From Rhinopithecus roxellana (taxonomy: Eukaryota; Chordata; Mammalia; Primates; Cercopithecidae), in NCBI RefSeq assembly GCF_007565055.1, contig NC_044561.1, positions 32,567,483 to 32,631,482 of the forward strand: a stretch of DNA of 64,000 bases. Direction: 5' to 3'. The notes below the pieces were generated by a model that did not search any database, was not told where the DNA came from, and saw only the letters and a program-made list of their open reading frames with translations. Below are positions 44,488 to 55,552 of this stretch, in pieces. Every line of letters begins with the position of its first letter. The first letter of the stretch is position 1. Both the position numbers and the translations under genes were made by a program.

Positions 44488-46050
44488 CGTTCAAATATTT
44501 AGGCTAGCTTTGTGCTTCTGAATTTACCTCTTTGCAGATAGTTTAGTCATGAGACTGAGCAGTAGTTGTTGAAATGTGGGAAGGAAAAATACAGGCCATT
44601 TTCAGGTCAGACTCTTAAAACACACCATACTCTTCTCCTTGCTTTCTCTCTCTCTTTTTCTATGGGACCAAAATCAAGGACTCAATCTCTGCTTAGAAGA
44701 GAGCTAACCAGAGGTCCTTCCATACTCTCACTGGACTGTAATATTGGAAAAAAAAAAAAAATAAGACATTGTATTAAGCTACTTAGGTTTGTAGTATATT
44801 TTGCAAACCAATAAGTGTTATTTTCCTTATATTCTAGTTCTATAGCTACCAGAGAGTAGAATGTTCCAGGCAGAAACCCTGAGTCTGGGTCAAGTTCAAG
44901 GATTCCAGGGTATAAGGAAAAGAGCTAGAGAAGGAGAGAGGTAAGAAATGAGGTCAGGAGATAAGATGGACAATTATATAGTGTCATTGTTAGACCTGGC
45001 TTTAACTCTGAAAAAGAGGGTTTATACTGAGAGAGAGATAGGATCTAACTTTCATTTTAAAATAATCATTTTGGCTGCTGTTTTAAGAACTGATGTTTTA
45101 AGAACTGATGTTGGAGGTGGTGAAAAAAAAAGAACAGCTTCTTAGGAGGATATTGCAATAATGCAGGCGTAAAGTGATGATGGCTTGAAGAGGTTTTCCA
45201 CATCAGCATCTGGAAGAAAGTATTTGCCGTTGTTAACGAGATTGCGCATGTTCATGATGATATGGCCATAGAGAGTATTTACCATTACTGAGAAGGAGAC
45301 TTCAAAATTTTATTAGAAGAGGGAAGTATGAGGGAGGTCAAATGTGGACATGCTACATTTGAGATGCCTTTTAGATATCCAAGCAAATATTTAGAGTGGG
45401 CATTTAAACGTGGAAATATAAATTGCAAAATCATCCGTGTGTAGACATGAGACTGGATGAGTTCAGTAGGGCAATGGGTATTTTTAAAAGGAAGTATCAA
45501 TGGACTGAGTTTTAGTGCATCCCAAATTGCAAAGGCTGGAGAGTTAAGAAAGATCAAACAAAAAAAAAAACCTAAGCAAAATCTCATGATAAGAATCAAG
45601 AAAATGGCATCCTGGAAATAAACTGGACAATGTGTTTCAAGAAGGAAAGCGATCAGCTAATTTAAGCACCACAGAGGTCAAGTAAGACAAGTACCAAGAA
45701 TTGACCTGAACTTAGCAACTTTGAGATCAATGATGGTCTGGGTGGAGGATCTCATTTTGAAGTTGTAGGACTGAGAGCCCTTCAGGACTAGATCAAGGAG
45801 AGAATTGTGTGGGAGAGACTGGAAACAGTTGGAGAAACTTTAATGTAAAGAAAAAGAGATAAATGGGGCGGGAAATGGAAGGAGGCCTTGGATCAAGAGA
45901 GGCTTTTTCTCTGTTATCTATTATAGCTGTAAATTTATGGGAATTATCCTTTAAAAAGGGAAAAATTAGAAAGTCAGTATATCATTTTCTCCCATATCGG
46001 GAGAAAACAAGGGCAAATGGTGAAGAGATGCCCTCCTTGGACAGAGGCCT

Positions 46051-46589
46051 GGAAAAAATCTTCAGCAGTACCAAGAACAAAAATGCATGGAAAAATTTCT
46101 CCACAGTGGTAGGAAGGATGATCAAGAATCAGGAGAGATACAGGTAGAGTGATGATTTTCATGGTGGCAGTTTGTACGAGTACTCTTCTGATTTTTACCA
46201 TTGTCTTTGTATAATAAGAACCAAAGTCATTAGGTGAGATGAGAATTGGGCAGGAGATACAGGAAGGAGATAGGGAAGAAATGGGAAACATTTTAGGAAT
46301 GTGAAAGAGTCAAAGGAGCAGACAACTATTAAAGCATTGGTGCTGATCACTAACAGACCACTTGAAGTTCATGGTTAGTAATTTACGGTAAAATCTGGCA
46401 AGCACGGTTGTGGGTTTTACCATGCAAGGGTGACAAATACAAAGCACAGAATTAGAGTCAATCGGATTGGGGATTTTGTAAGGCTTCTATGATGAAAGAA
46501 GTGCATGGCAAGGAAATTGAGATTGGATCCTGGGAAATGAATATAAGCCTGATGAGGATGAGGATCTTGTTTATTTTTGTCACTGATGT
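46051..46589. other. No gene seen
   Basis: Moderately AG-rich DNA without a recognised gene. It may be further debris of the same ancient repeat, but I could not match it. Confidence 0.35.
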
Positions 46590-46660
46590 GACTTGTGCAC
46601 CTGGAAGAGAGCCAAGCACATATAAGCATGTGATAAATATTTTTGGGGTGAATGAATTAA
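46590..46660 (+). mobile_element. L2-type 3' tail
   Basis: GCACCTGGAAGAGAGCCAAGCACATATAAGCATGTGATAAATATTTTTGGGGTGAATGAAT (46596-46656) matches the terminal GCCTGGCACATAGTAGGTGCTCAATAAATGTT-GAATGAAT of L2. Confidence 0.5.
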
Positions 46661-46809
46661 ATCCAATGCCTTGACTCATCAGTTGGGCTGGGAGGTAAAT
46701 GAAGACAGAATGCAGTTGAGAGAGGAAGTGAATACAGGTAGAATTCATGGCTTGTATATCTCAGAAGCTTAACAGACATTTAAATGTGGGTGGGTGAACT
46801 GCTTGCCAT

Positions 46810-46945
46810 TTTTGAGACTTGTTTTCTTCAAAGGTAAAATTGTAATACATAATTACATGGAATCATGGCAATAACTTATGAAATATGCTCAGCACAGTGC
46901 CTTGTATATAAAGAGCACTCACCACCTATTCTCAGTCATTGTTAT
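46810..46945 (+). mobile_element. MIR SINE, sense
   Basis: TGAGACTTGTTTTCTTCAAAGGTAAAAT, then TGCTCAGCACAGTGCCTTGTATATAAAGAGCACTCA is the MIR 3' half (CAGTTTCCTCATCTGTAAAAT...GCACAGTGCCTGGCACATAGTAAGCGCTCA). Confidence 0.7.
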
Positions 46946-48687
46946 ACAGAGGTTGTTTTCATTTTGTTTCCTTAGCTTTAAACTAAAACCTTGCTGGCAT
47001 CATACATGCCTGGATATCACTATATATTATTACCAAGAGATTGATTTTATGACTAAAATAAAAGGCAACTTGTTGAATTGAGAGGTAAGATTAATTAAAT
47101 GTACTGTCTGGGGACTTCCAGGAAAATTAGAGTTCTTTCAATACATGAAGACTAAACTAGCATAAAACATTATCTAAAATATTAGCATCATATAGTACAT
47201 AAAACCTTCTTAGAAGTTTCCCTTCTAGATTATGTATTTTCTCAAAATGTGTCTACAAGCATAATGAACGAGAGATAAGCATGGCAGCCGAAGGAATCAG
47301 CTTTAGTAGAACAGATTAGATTCCGTGTAACTAATACAGATCTCCCTGTAAGATGTGAAGACTGATTAGCATTGTGCAAATACATAAGGGAGCCGTGTTC
47401 CTCAGCTTCTCCTGCTCACTTGCCATCTCTCTGTCATTCGCTTTTAATTAAAAGATTAGTGGGTAGTTTTGAAAAAGAAAAAAGAAACAAGGAAGGAAGT
47501 TCCTGTCTCCTTCTATGGTTTCAAGTAGCAGGGTTATTGAAAGAAAGATTTGGATTGAAACACAGATCTCATCTTTACATACATGTAGCTTTTTTCTTGA
47601 CCCGTTATTTGAAGTTATAAATCAGGAAGAAACAGGATGATAGGAGCTCTATATTTAGTGCTTTAAGGTAGGACAGCAGGTTAGTTTCTTCTGTTGATTT
47701 GGGTTCTTTATTTGTATGTTTGCATCTACTGTCAGGCTGTTGATTGCAACTGAGTTAAGTTCATGTTTTGAATCTCTGTGTTAAAGTGGATCAGTTTTAC
47801 TCATCCCACTTCTCAGCCATATCTAAATAATCTTCAATAATAGTTTGATTTCCTTTATTCACATTTACCAACTACTGAATTTAATTGAATAGATAAGCAA
47901 AAGGTACTTTGGTTCTCAGGCCAGGAATGCAGAAAAATTTTACAGTGACAGAAAAACCACCGAACAATAAGACATGGGACTTGGGTCTTTATTGTGGTTC
48001 TGCAGCTGACACGTTGGGGTCTTGTTTTCTTATGCTTTAAATGAGAAGTCAGTCTTGAAGGTCTCCATTGGTCTTTATTCTGCAGGGGTTACATGAATGT
48101 GGATTGATTACTGGAGTTGACCTAAGAATGTTTACAGGTGTGCAATATGTTCTGATGAGAGTGGAATTAGAAAGGCTAAGACCAAATGTGTGTATGTGTG
48201 TGTTTATATCTGAGAAATAGGCAAACAAGTGGCATAAACTGCATTGCCATCAGAAGGCATTGCTGGGAAATGTAAGAATCATTTTTATCATATGAGGCAG
48301 CTCAGGAAAGTGAAAAAGAATGTGTTTTCCCCTGGGGAATAAGGCTGAGATGATTCCACTAGTGGGCCCTGCTCTTGCCTTTCTCTCCTGTACTTCACAT
48401 TGGCAGAGCCTTTGAAGACAAAGGCAAGAAGGAGACATTTCTCAGCCACTCCACAAAGACAGTAATGTCAAGTCATACAAAAGGAAAATAATGTAGTGGG
48501 AATCACACACAGTTTCAATTCCTCTTTGATTTGTGTAGTAAGCGGGAATGAGTTTTGAGTATACTTACTTGAAGAAGCCAATTCCAGAATCCCTTTTAAG
48601 AATAATGCCCACATTATTATTTTCCATAAATGGATATGAAAATAATTAGTATGTGTTGAATTTGATAATTCCTATATTAGGTATTAA
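46946..48687. other. No gene seen
   Basis: Unassigned. An 82-codon open frame at 47372-47620 shows no known domain. Otherwise AT-rich DNA. Confidence 0.45.
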
Positions 48688-48889
48688 TTTATTTGGATAC
48701 AGGATCTCTCTCTGTCTCCTAGGCTGGGGTGCAGTGTCACTATCATAACTTTTTTTGTTTTGTTATTTTTAGTAGAGATGAGGTCTCACTATGTTGCCCA
48801 AGCTGGTCTCTAACTCCTGAGCTCAAGTGATCCCCTTGCCTAGGCCTCCCAAAATGTTTGTATTATAGGCATAAGTGCCATACCTGGCC
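48688..48889 (-). mobile_element. Old Alu (AluJ/FLAM-like) with internal deletion
   Basis: It begins TTGGATACAGGATCTCTCTCTGTCTCCTAGGCTGG and jumps from CACTATCATAAC to a TTTTGTTTTGTTATTTTTAGTAGAGATG segment, so about 90 bp of one monomer are missing. It ends GTGCCATACCTGGCC. Confidence 0.8.
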
Positions 48890-49905
48890 CATAATTCTTA
48901 TCTTACAGAAGGCAGAATAATAATGATTTACAAGGATCATTGTCAAGCATATTTTAATGTCATCAACATTATCAGAATGTTAAATAACAGAACACATAGA
49001 CCACATGTATGTAATGCCTTGCACAAAGGAAAAATGTATCTCTTTTTTAGGGAGAGAGGGACATGACAGTGTGTGTGGCCAGGCAGCCTCCTTCTATACA
49101 GTCTTCCAGGATGACTGAGGCACTCTCATCACTCAAATCTTCAACATTCCTCAGACATCTGGTTATCCTGGAACCTGTGAACTAGAAGTAGAAAGAGCAT
49201 GAGGAACATTTGCAGGACTTTTTTGTCCTGCAAATTTTATATATTAAAGTGTGCAACATTAGTGTTTTGATATATATATACATAGTTAAAACTACTACTG
49301 TTAAGCCAGTTAACATATCGATCATCTCATATTGTTAACTTTTTTGTGTGTGGCTAGGAGCATTTAAAATTTACCCTCTTAGCATACACTATTACCAGGT
49401 AGAGTCCTCATGCTGTACATTAGATCCTAAATACAGTTATCCTAAGTGATTGCAATTTTATACCCTTTGTCCTGTATCTTCTTATTTCCAACCCTTTGTC
49501 TCTGGTAACTGCTGTTCCTATTGTCTGTATCTGTTTATTGAACATATTTTTAGATTCCACATATGAGAGAGATCACGCAGTATTTTTTGTGTGTGCCTGG
49601 TTTATTTCACATAGCATAATGTTCTCCAGGTTATCCATGTTGTCTCAAATGGTAGGATCACCTTCTTTTTTTAAAGGATGAATAATATTCCATTATATGA
49701 TGTGCGTATGTATATGTATCATGATATCTTTATCTGGCCATTCATATACAGATACTTAAGTTGTTTCTATATCTTGGCTATCAGGAATAATGCTGCAATG
49801 AACATACGAGTGCAGATATCTTTATGAAGTACCAATTTCATGTCCTTTGGGTATATGCCCAGTAGAAGGATTGCTGGGTCATACAGTAGTTCTATTTTTA
49901 ATTTT

Positions 49906-50204
49906 AAAAAATTAATTTATTATTTTGAGATGAGTCTTGCTCTCACCCAGGCCGGAGTACCCTAGCGTGATCTTGGCTCACTACAACCCCCGCCTCCCGG
50001 GTTCAAGCAGTTTTCATGCCTCAGCCTCCCAAGTAGCTGGGATTACAGGCAAGCACCACCATGCCTTGCCAAGTTTTGTATTTTTAGTAGAGATGGGGTT
50101 TCACCATGTTGACCAGGTTGGTCTTGAATTCCTGGGCTCAAGTGATCCCCTCACCTTGGCCTCCCAGAGTGTGGGGATTACAGGCATGAGCCACCTGCAC
50201 CTGA
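49906..50204 (-). mobile_element. AluS-like element, antisense, within the older L1
   Basis: Inverted Alu: GATGAGTCTTGCTCTCACCC, CTCAGCCTCCCAAGTAGCTGGG, TTTTTAGTAGAGATGGGG and GATTACAGGCATGAGCCACC. Its start is an A/T-mixed tail. The end CACCTGCACCTGAC replaces the usual CGCGCCCGGCC, with local changes. Confidence 0.9.
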
Positions 50205-50217
50205 CTCTCTACTTTTT

Positions 50218-50893
50218 CAAATTTTTTTTACTATACTTTATGTTCTAGGCTACATGTGCACAATGTGCAGGTTTGTTACATATGTATACATGAGCCATGT
50301 TGGTGTGCTTCACCCATTAACTCGTCATTTACATTAGGTATATCTCCTAATGCTATCCCTCCCCCTTCCCCCACCCCACGACAGGCCCCGGTGTGTGATG
50401 TTCCCCTTCCTGTGTCCAAGTGATCTCATTGTTCAATTCCCACCTATGAGTGAGAACATGTGGTGTTTTGTTTTCCGTTCTTGCGATAGTTTGCTGAGAA
50501 TGATGGTTTCCAGCTGCATCTATGTTCCTACAAAGGACATGAACTTATCCTTTTTTATGGCTGCATAGTATTCCATGGTGTATGTGTGCCACATTTTCTT
50601 AATCCAGTCTGTCACTGATGGACATTTGGGTCGGTTCCAAGTCTTTACTATTGTGAATAGTGCTACAATAAACATACGTGTGCATGTGTCTTTATAGCAG
50701 AATGATTTATAATCCTTTAGGTATATACCTAGTAATGGGACGGCTGGGTCAAATGGTATTTCTAGTTCTAGATCCTTGAGGAAGCGCCACACTGTCTTCC
50801 ACAATGGTTGAACTAGTTTACAGTCCCACCAACAGTGTAAAAGTGTACCTATTTCTCCACATCCTCTCCAGCACCTGTTGTTTCCTGACTTTT
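50218..50893 (-). mobile_element. Younger L1 (L1PA/PB-like) 3' end, antisense
   Basis: Antisense 3' UTR (GGTTTGTTACATATGTATAC, CCCCACCCCACGACAGG), then the ORF2 C-terminus (GCATAGTATTCCATGGTGTATGTG, GCTACAATAAACATACGTGTGC, CTAGTAATGGGACGGCTGGG), ending at TTGTTTCCTGACTTTTTT. It is 5'-truncated to about 680 bp. The minus-strand open frame 50520-50960 keeps part of the ORF2 C-terminal domain (CWWDCKLVQPLWKTVWRFL, near 50830-50860) and runs across the junction into older L1 sequence. Confidence 0.9.
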
Positions 50894-50975
50894 TTGAGAA
50901 ACCTCCATCCTTCTTTCCATTATGGCTGTACCAATTTACATTCCCACCAACAATACACAAGGGTTTCCTGAGAAA

Positions 50976-51266
50976 ACCTTTTTTTTTTTTTTTTTTTTTT
51001 TTATAGAGGTAGTGGGCTTTACTTGAAAAGAATGGAAGGATCTATTAGCAAGAAATTATAAAATCCAAATTCCTAAAACGTCTATAGGTCAGATATATAC
51101 CATTCTTCGTAATTAGTGATTAAAGACCAGACACTAATCTGAGAAACTGTGATACTCTTGTACGAGCTTCTGGGAATTAGCTCAAGGCCTATGCACACAA
51201 TCTGTCGAACTTCTACATCTTGACCTGATTTTGTGGCACTTTGTTATATCTTGTCCATGTTTTAGG
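50976..51266 (-). pseudogene. Possible retrocopy with poly-A tail, unidentified
   Basis: A T run of about 26 (50978-51003) heads about 260 bp that match no repeat I know. Read on the minus strand this is a sequence ending in a poly-A tail. Near 51090-51240 a frame stays open for about 50 codons (it includes QDVEVRQIVCIGLELIP) after an early stop. GAGAAAA occurs before the T run (about 50970) and near 51267, which could be a short target-site duplication. There is no canonical AATAAA; AGTAAA is present. It may be a processed pseudogene's 3' end or simply an L1-mobilised transcript. Confidence 0.35.
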
Positions 51267-51393
51267 GAGAAAATTACATGCTTTGTGAATTTAAGATTTT
51301 ATAGGCGTCTCAGGATTCCTTCTGAATGCCCAAAACCTACTGTATTACAGGTTTTGATATTTGAGGTAATTTTATGAATAGCAATATATTTAA

Positions 51394-51697
51394 CCTTTTT
51401 GGAAGGGAGGCGGGGATGGAGTTTTGCTCCTGTTGGCCAGGCTGGGGTACAGTGGAGCGATCTTGGCTCACTGCAACCTCTGGCTACTGAGTTCAAGTGA
51501 TTCTGCTGCCTCAGCCTCCCCGGTAGCTGGGATTACAGGCAACTGCCACCATGCCCAGCTAAGTTTTTGTATTTTTAGCAGAGACCGGGTTTCATCACGT
51601 TGGCCAGGCTGGTCTTGAATTCCTGACCTCAGGTGATCCATTCACTTTGGCCTCCCAAAGTGCAGAGATTACAGACTTGAGCCACTGTGCCTGACTG
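51394..51697 (-). mobile_element. AluS-like element, antisense
   Basis: A full inverted Alu with little poly-T (CCTTTTTGGAAGGGAGGCGGGGATGGAG at the start). ATATATTTAA flanks it at 51384-51393 and 51698-51707, a perfect 10-bp target-site duplication. It is moderately diverged. Confidence 0.92.
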
Positions 51698-51865
51698 ATA
51701 TATTTAATCTTGAATGGAATTGAAACTATAGAAAAAATATGTCACTGAGAGTATATTGCTAAACATTTTTACAAAGGGGTATGGGCAGTGAAAAAGAGGC
51801 ACCATGAGAAAACAGCGTGTTAACTTGAATCCCGGAGTCTGAAGCTGTAGTGCACTATGATTGCA

Positions 51866-51868
<3 letters not shown>

Positions 51869-51911
<43 letters not shown>
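51869..51911. repeat. (TG)n microsatellite
   Basis: A pure GT run of 43 bp, about 21 units, uninterrupted. Confidence 0.97.
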
Positions 51912-51912
<1 letters not shown>

Positions 51913-52489
51913 AGAACTATGTAGAACTATGTATCTTACGTAGCATCTGTAGTGTCAAATTATATCTTTATTAAGTAGACTTAGATGTGGTGGATACAGA
52001 AGTCCCACTAAACTTTATAATATAGTTTCTTAGGGTTGAAAAATATACTCACTGTTTTCTGTTGTCTACGAAATACACTGTACTAACTGCACTCCTGTTT
52101 ATGGTACCAAAATATCTAAAGGATTGTAACTTAAGACACAAATCAAACATGTCTGGGGAAGAAAACAAATTTCTATCCATATAAAATGCTCAGGATAGTG
52201 TTGTTTAATTTTTAAATATAGATTCCAGAAAGGATTTTAAAGAGAAAGTTGAAGTCAACATTTTCTACAGTGACCTGCACAGTTACTGACCCACTTGACT
52301 AAGCTACTGGGCACTCCCCACCTAACTTATGTCTTGGCCCCTTGTTTCCTACTGTGTTGTTTCTTCTGTCCTAGTTACTGGTTTATTTTACTCAGATCTT
52401 CAGGCTCAGCTGCTATCTTCTAGGGCATACATTTTTTTCAATGCATACAATAGTTAAATCAAGATATAACAGTCTATCTTTGACCTTAC
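51912..52489. other. No gene seen
   Basis: Unassigned AT-rich DNA. Confidence 0.4.
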
Positions 52490-54130
52490 GCCTCCATCTT
52501 TTTGTAATTTGGCTTCTCTCCTGTCGGAAACCATTTTAAGCACTGTGGCTTACTTTTACTTTCACCTGGTGCCCTTGATGGTAGCAGCCCTCCAGACAAC
52601 CTGCCACTGCCGTCACCCGGCTGGAGCAGGGAGGTGCGGTGGGGGGCTACATGCTCTGTGGAGCCAGGGGACCAGGGCCAAGCTGGAGCCCCGCCCCTTC
52701 TGAGTTGGAGTGGGAGCTCCCCGGGTGCTGCTGCAGCTGCCCAAACCACGGCTGCATACCCAGCCTCGCTCCATGGAGCAGGCAGGAGTTCTGCCCCACT
52801 CCCAGGCACAGCTGCAGCTGCCCGAACAGCGGCTGCAGACTCAGGCATCCTTAGGCTCTTGGGGGCCTGGGAAGGCCTCCCTGTCCTCTTGCCAAGGAAG
52901 GCCCCTCTGTCCTCGTAGGCGCCAGAGTGTCTGCTCTTGATGCCTGGCTTCTGCCTTTTTTCGTGCCAGCAGATAGGAGCAAAGTCAGGCAGCCTGGGTG
53001 CCTTGAACAGCAGTAGGAGGATGACAGGTTCATGGGCAGAAGGAGGCAGGTCCCCAGTGAAGCCCCACCTTTAGGCGGGGGAAGGCCTGAAGCCTGGGGA
53101 CCCGCTGCTAGTTCTGAGGGGGATCTCGTGGTGCTTTTACGTGGGCCTGCCCATGGCTGCGCATGCAACAATCAGCATGCCCTTCCTCCCTCTGAGGCCC
53201 ACAGAATCCCGGGCCTCAGCCAGAACAGAGCAGAGAAGCAGATACCAGCTGCAGAGAGGAACAAGGAGCTACTCTCTGCTGATAACTGGAGAATGTTGGG
53301 ACAACCAGCAGCAGAGAGGAGCTTCCACTCCAGGGAGACCTGTCTGCACAGAGGAGCAACCTAACCCAGGGCCTTCTACACTCTGCTGAGGGCTGAACAC
53401 TCGTCCAAACACCCTGGCTACAGAAAAGAGCTATCCGAAGCAGGTCTCTGAGCTGTTCTACTGCTCAATAAATCTCTTCTTCCTCTTGCTCGTCCTCCAC
53501 TTGTCTATGTGCCTCATTCTTTCTGCTTGCAGGACAAGAACTCGGGGCCTGCCGAATAGCAAGTCTGGAAGAGCTGTACCACAAACAGGACTGAAACATG
53601 CCCTTTGCTCACCTCGTTGTGGGTGAAGAGAGGCAGAGAAGAGCTGCAGCCCTTGTAGGAGCCCAGACACAGGAACTCCCTGAGCCAGGGCTGTTAGTCC
53701 CTCTTTGAGGCCCTGCAGTTCCTGGCATCTCAGAGCTTCTGGGTACCACCACATTCCCCAGTGCCAGGTGCTTGTGGGGTGCCTGTCCAGCTGCAGCCTT
53801 GCAGAGAGCTGGCACCTGTGCCAACACCTGGTGCTGCCTGCATTGCAGTAGCTGACGGGTCTGACTGCATAGAGGCTGGACCTCACATAGAGGCTGACAA
53901 ACCCCTCACCACTCCATGCCTAACTCACCCTTGGGAGGCATGGGATACAGGCTAGTAGCTTGAGCCAAGCACCGCCTGCCAGGCCAAGTGGGTGGAACAA
54001 GCCCAGTGGGCCGAGCAAAACTCAGGAAAATGCACCACTGGACAGAGGTTTCAGGCCAGAAAAGCGACATTGCAAGGATCCCATAACATCACTGTGCCTG
54101 AAATCCTGACTTTGTTGTCTGACTCAGTTT
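52490..54130 (+). mobile_element. GC-rich ERV1-type LTR-like block (HERV9/LTR12-related?)
   Basis: A 1.6-kb GC-rich, CpG-containing island in AT-rich DNA. CAATAAATCTCTTCTTCCTC at 53464-53483, followed by CTCGTCCTCCACTTGTC and CAGGACAAGAACTCGGGGCC, resembles the polyadenylation and U5 part of HERV9/LTR12-like LTRs. Upstream, two copies of CAGCTGCCC-AA-CA-CGGCTGCA (52735 and 52813) recall a repeat-bearing U3. The 650 bp after the poly-A signal (AGCTGTACCACAAACAGG, GTGGGTGAAGAGAGGCAGAG) is long for a U5, so this may be a composite or a related family. I could not place the termini or a target-site duplication. Several open frames on both strands reflect GC content, not genes. Confidence 0.45.
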
Positions 54131-55026
54131 TCCTTGGCCAATGCCCCTGCTTGAGACTAGACACATGTCCTCCATCTGTAATAGTGCTGGACCTCAACTC
54201 CAGCTAGGTGTATGTTTCCTGACAATCTCTCTGTGTCCATATCTCTATTCCATTAGTCCTAGAGCCGCTGAGGGGTTCTGACTGTTTTACAAACTGAAAA
54301 ATTAAGCCAAAAATAGTATCTAAGAACTTCTCTCACTCTCTCACAGATTCCAGTATCCTCAAGATAAATTAAGTTTATCATAGCTTTTACGTAAGCAAGC
54401 AAGCTATCCAGACCCCCATACAATAATAACATGCTTCAAAAACACTTGTGTGTGTGTGCTTATGTGTGTTTGTGTGTGAAAAAGTAAAAGAAGACCAGCA
54501 TAAAATTGTGTAAGGTGATTGAAGAAAGAGCACACTGATGTTCCTTTAAGTATCTTGTGTATATACACAAGATATAGAGAAAAGAGAGGGTTAGAAGCAT
54601 TATGGCATTTTTCAAAGAACTAGATATTAGTTTCTTTGAAATTTGTATTACATTTTACTCTGGTCTCTTGTCTAGAATACATTCAAATGCACATGTTTGC
54701 TGCTGCTAGAAGTTTGCCTATGAAATTCAGATCTATGATTACCCTGGAAAAAGTTATAATGCTGCTTTTCAAATCTCACAAAAAAAATAACATGATTACA
54801 TAATTGAGTTTCTGATCCTGCAGGCCCCTGAACTCTGTTTGTGAAATGTTATTATGAAATATTATTTCTTTATACTACGGTTTTCTCATTAGTCCTGTCC
54901 TAGTAGTCTCATTTTATGTTAAGTTGACTGATGAGATATAATAACACTGCATAAGGATACATTGCCTTAATTTTAGTCTCAGATTATTTTGATTTGTATA
55001 ATGAATGTTCTTTATGTATTACCAGG
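54131..55026. other. No gene seen
   Basis: Unassigned, apart from the palindrome listed next. Confidence 0.45.
54551..54574. repeat. Perfect 24-bp palindrome
   Basis: The half-arm TATCTTGTGTAT is followed at once by its exact reverse complement ATACACAAGATA, with no spacer. Confidence 0.97.
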
Positions 55027-55552
55027 TATTATGGTTAATTTTATGTGTGCATTTGGTTAGGCATCAGTACCCACATATTTGGTCAAACATGATTCTGCAT
55101 GTATTATGAAGGTATTTTTTAGATAAGATTAACATTTAAAACAGCTGAGTTTGAGCAATTACATTCCATTACATTCCAAAGCAGATTATGTTCCATTATG
55201 TTGGTAGGCCTCATCCAATTAGTTGAAGGCCTTAATAGAAAACTGCCTTCAAACTCAAACTGCAGCATCTACTCTTACCTGGTTCTTCAGCCTGCTAGCC
55301 TATACTTCAGATTTTGGAATTGCAGCTCCCACAATTTTGTAATCTAATTCCTTAAAATCTCTCTCTCTTTCTCTCTCCAGAATTATCAATAGGTTGTATG
55401 TGCCTATATATATACACACACATATGTATATATGTATATATACATCTGTGTATATATAAACACATGTATATACATACACATCTGTGTGTGTATATATATG
55501 TGTATGTGTGTGTGTGTTTACATATGTTTCTGTTTCTCTGGATATTAATACA
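55027..55552 (+). mobile_element. MLT2-type (ERVL) solo LTR
   Basis: ATGGTTAATTTTATGTGTGC, ATATTTGGTCAAACATGATTC, CCTCATCCAATTAGTTGAAGGCC, TTCCTTAAAATCTCTCTCTC, then a TA/TG tract and GTTTCTGTTTCTCTGGATATTAATACA. This is the full order of a diverged MLT2-group LTR, with about 110 bp of TA/CA/TG growth (55400-55520) in the region where the other MLT2 LTRs here also carry it. No internal sequence is adjacent. Confidence 0.78.

Larger units (their letters stand above)
43546..46050 (-). mobile_element. Ancient L2-like LINE debris, antisense, interrupted
   Basis: GTGTCAGATGGTGATAAGTGA (43587), AATGTTCCAGGCAGAAACC (44860), TCATTTTGGCTGCTGTTTTAAG (45065), GGATATTGCAATAATGCAGGCG (45148), ACATTTGAGATGCCTTTTAGATATCCAAG (45355) and ATGGGGCGGGAAATGGAAGG (45863) occur in the order of a long, widely dispersed mammalian repeat continuous with L2 3' sequence. 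The Alu at 44053 and other DNA interrupt it. Some segments (43640-44040) are unassigned. Confidence 0.45.
49215..50970 (-). mobile_element. Older L1, antisense, interrupted by an Alu and a younger L1
   Basis: 49215-49905 is antisense L1 3' UTR and ORF2 end (ACATATGAGAGAGATCACGCAG, TAATATTCCATTATATGATGTG, GGATTGCTGGGTCATACAG, ending TCTATTTTTAATTTT). The text resumes near 50893 with TTTTTTGAGAAACCTCCATCC and ends near 50970. Without the inserts it would read through in standard L1 order. ORF2 is broken by stops. Confidence 0.85.

Noticed and set aside
50520..50960. 146-codon minus-strand open frame as a cellular gene
   Set aside because: It is the ORF2 C-terminal region of a truncated L1 running into an older L1, not an independent gene.
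52486..53886. Several 70-146 codon open frames on both strands in the GC-rich block
   Set aside because: Overlapping frames on both strands come from low stop density in GC-rich LTR-like DNA; no domain, conserved start or splice pattern could be seen.
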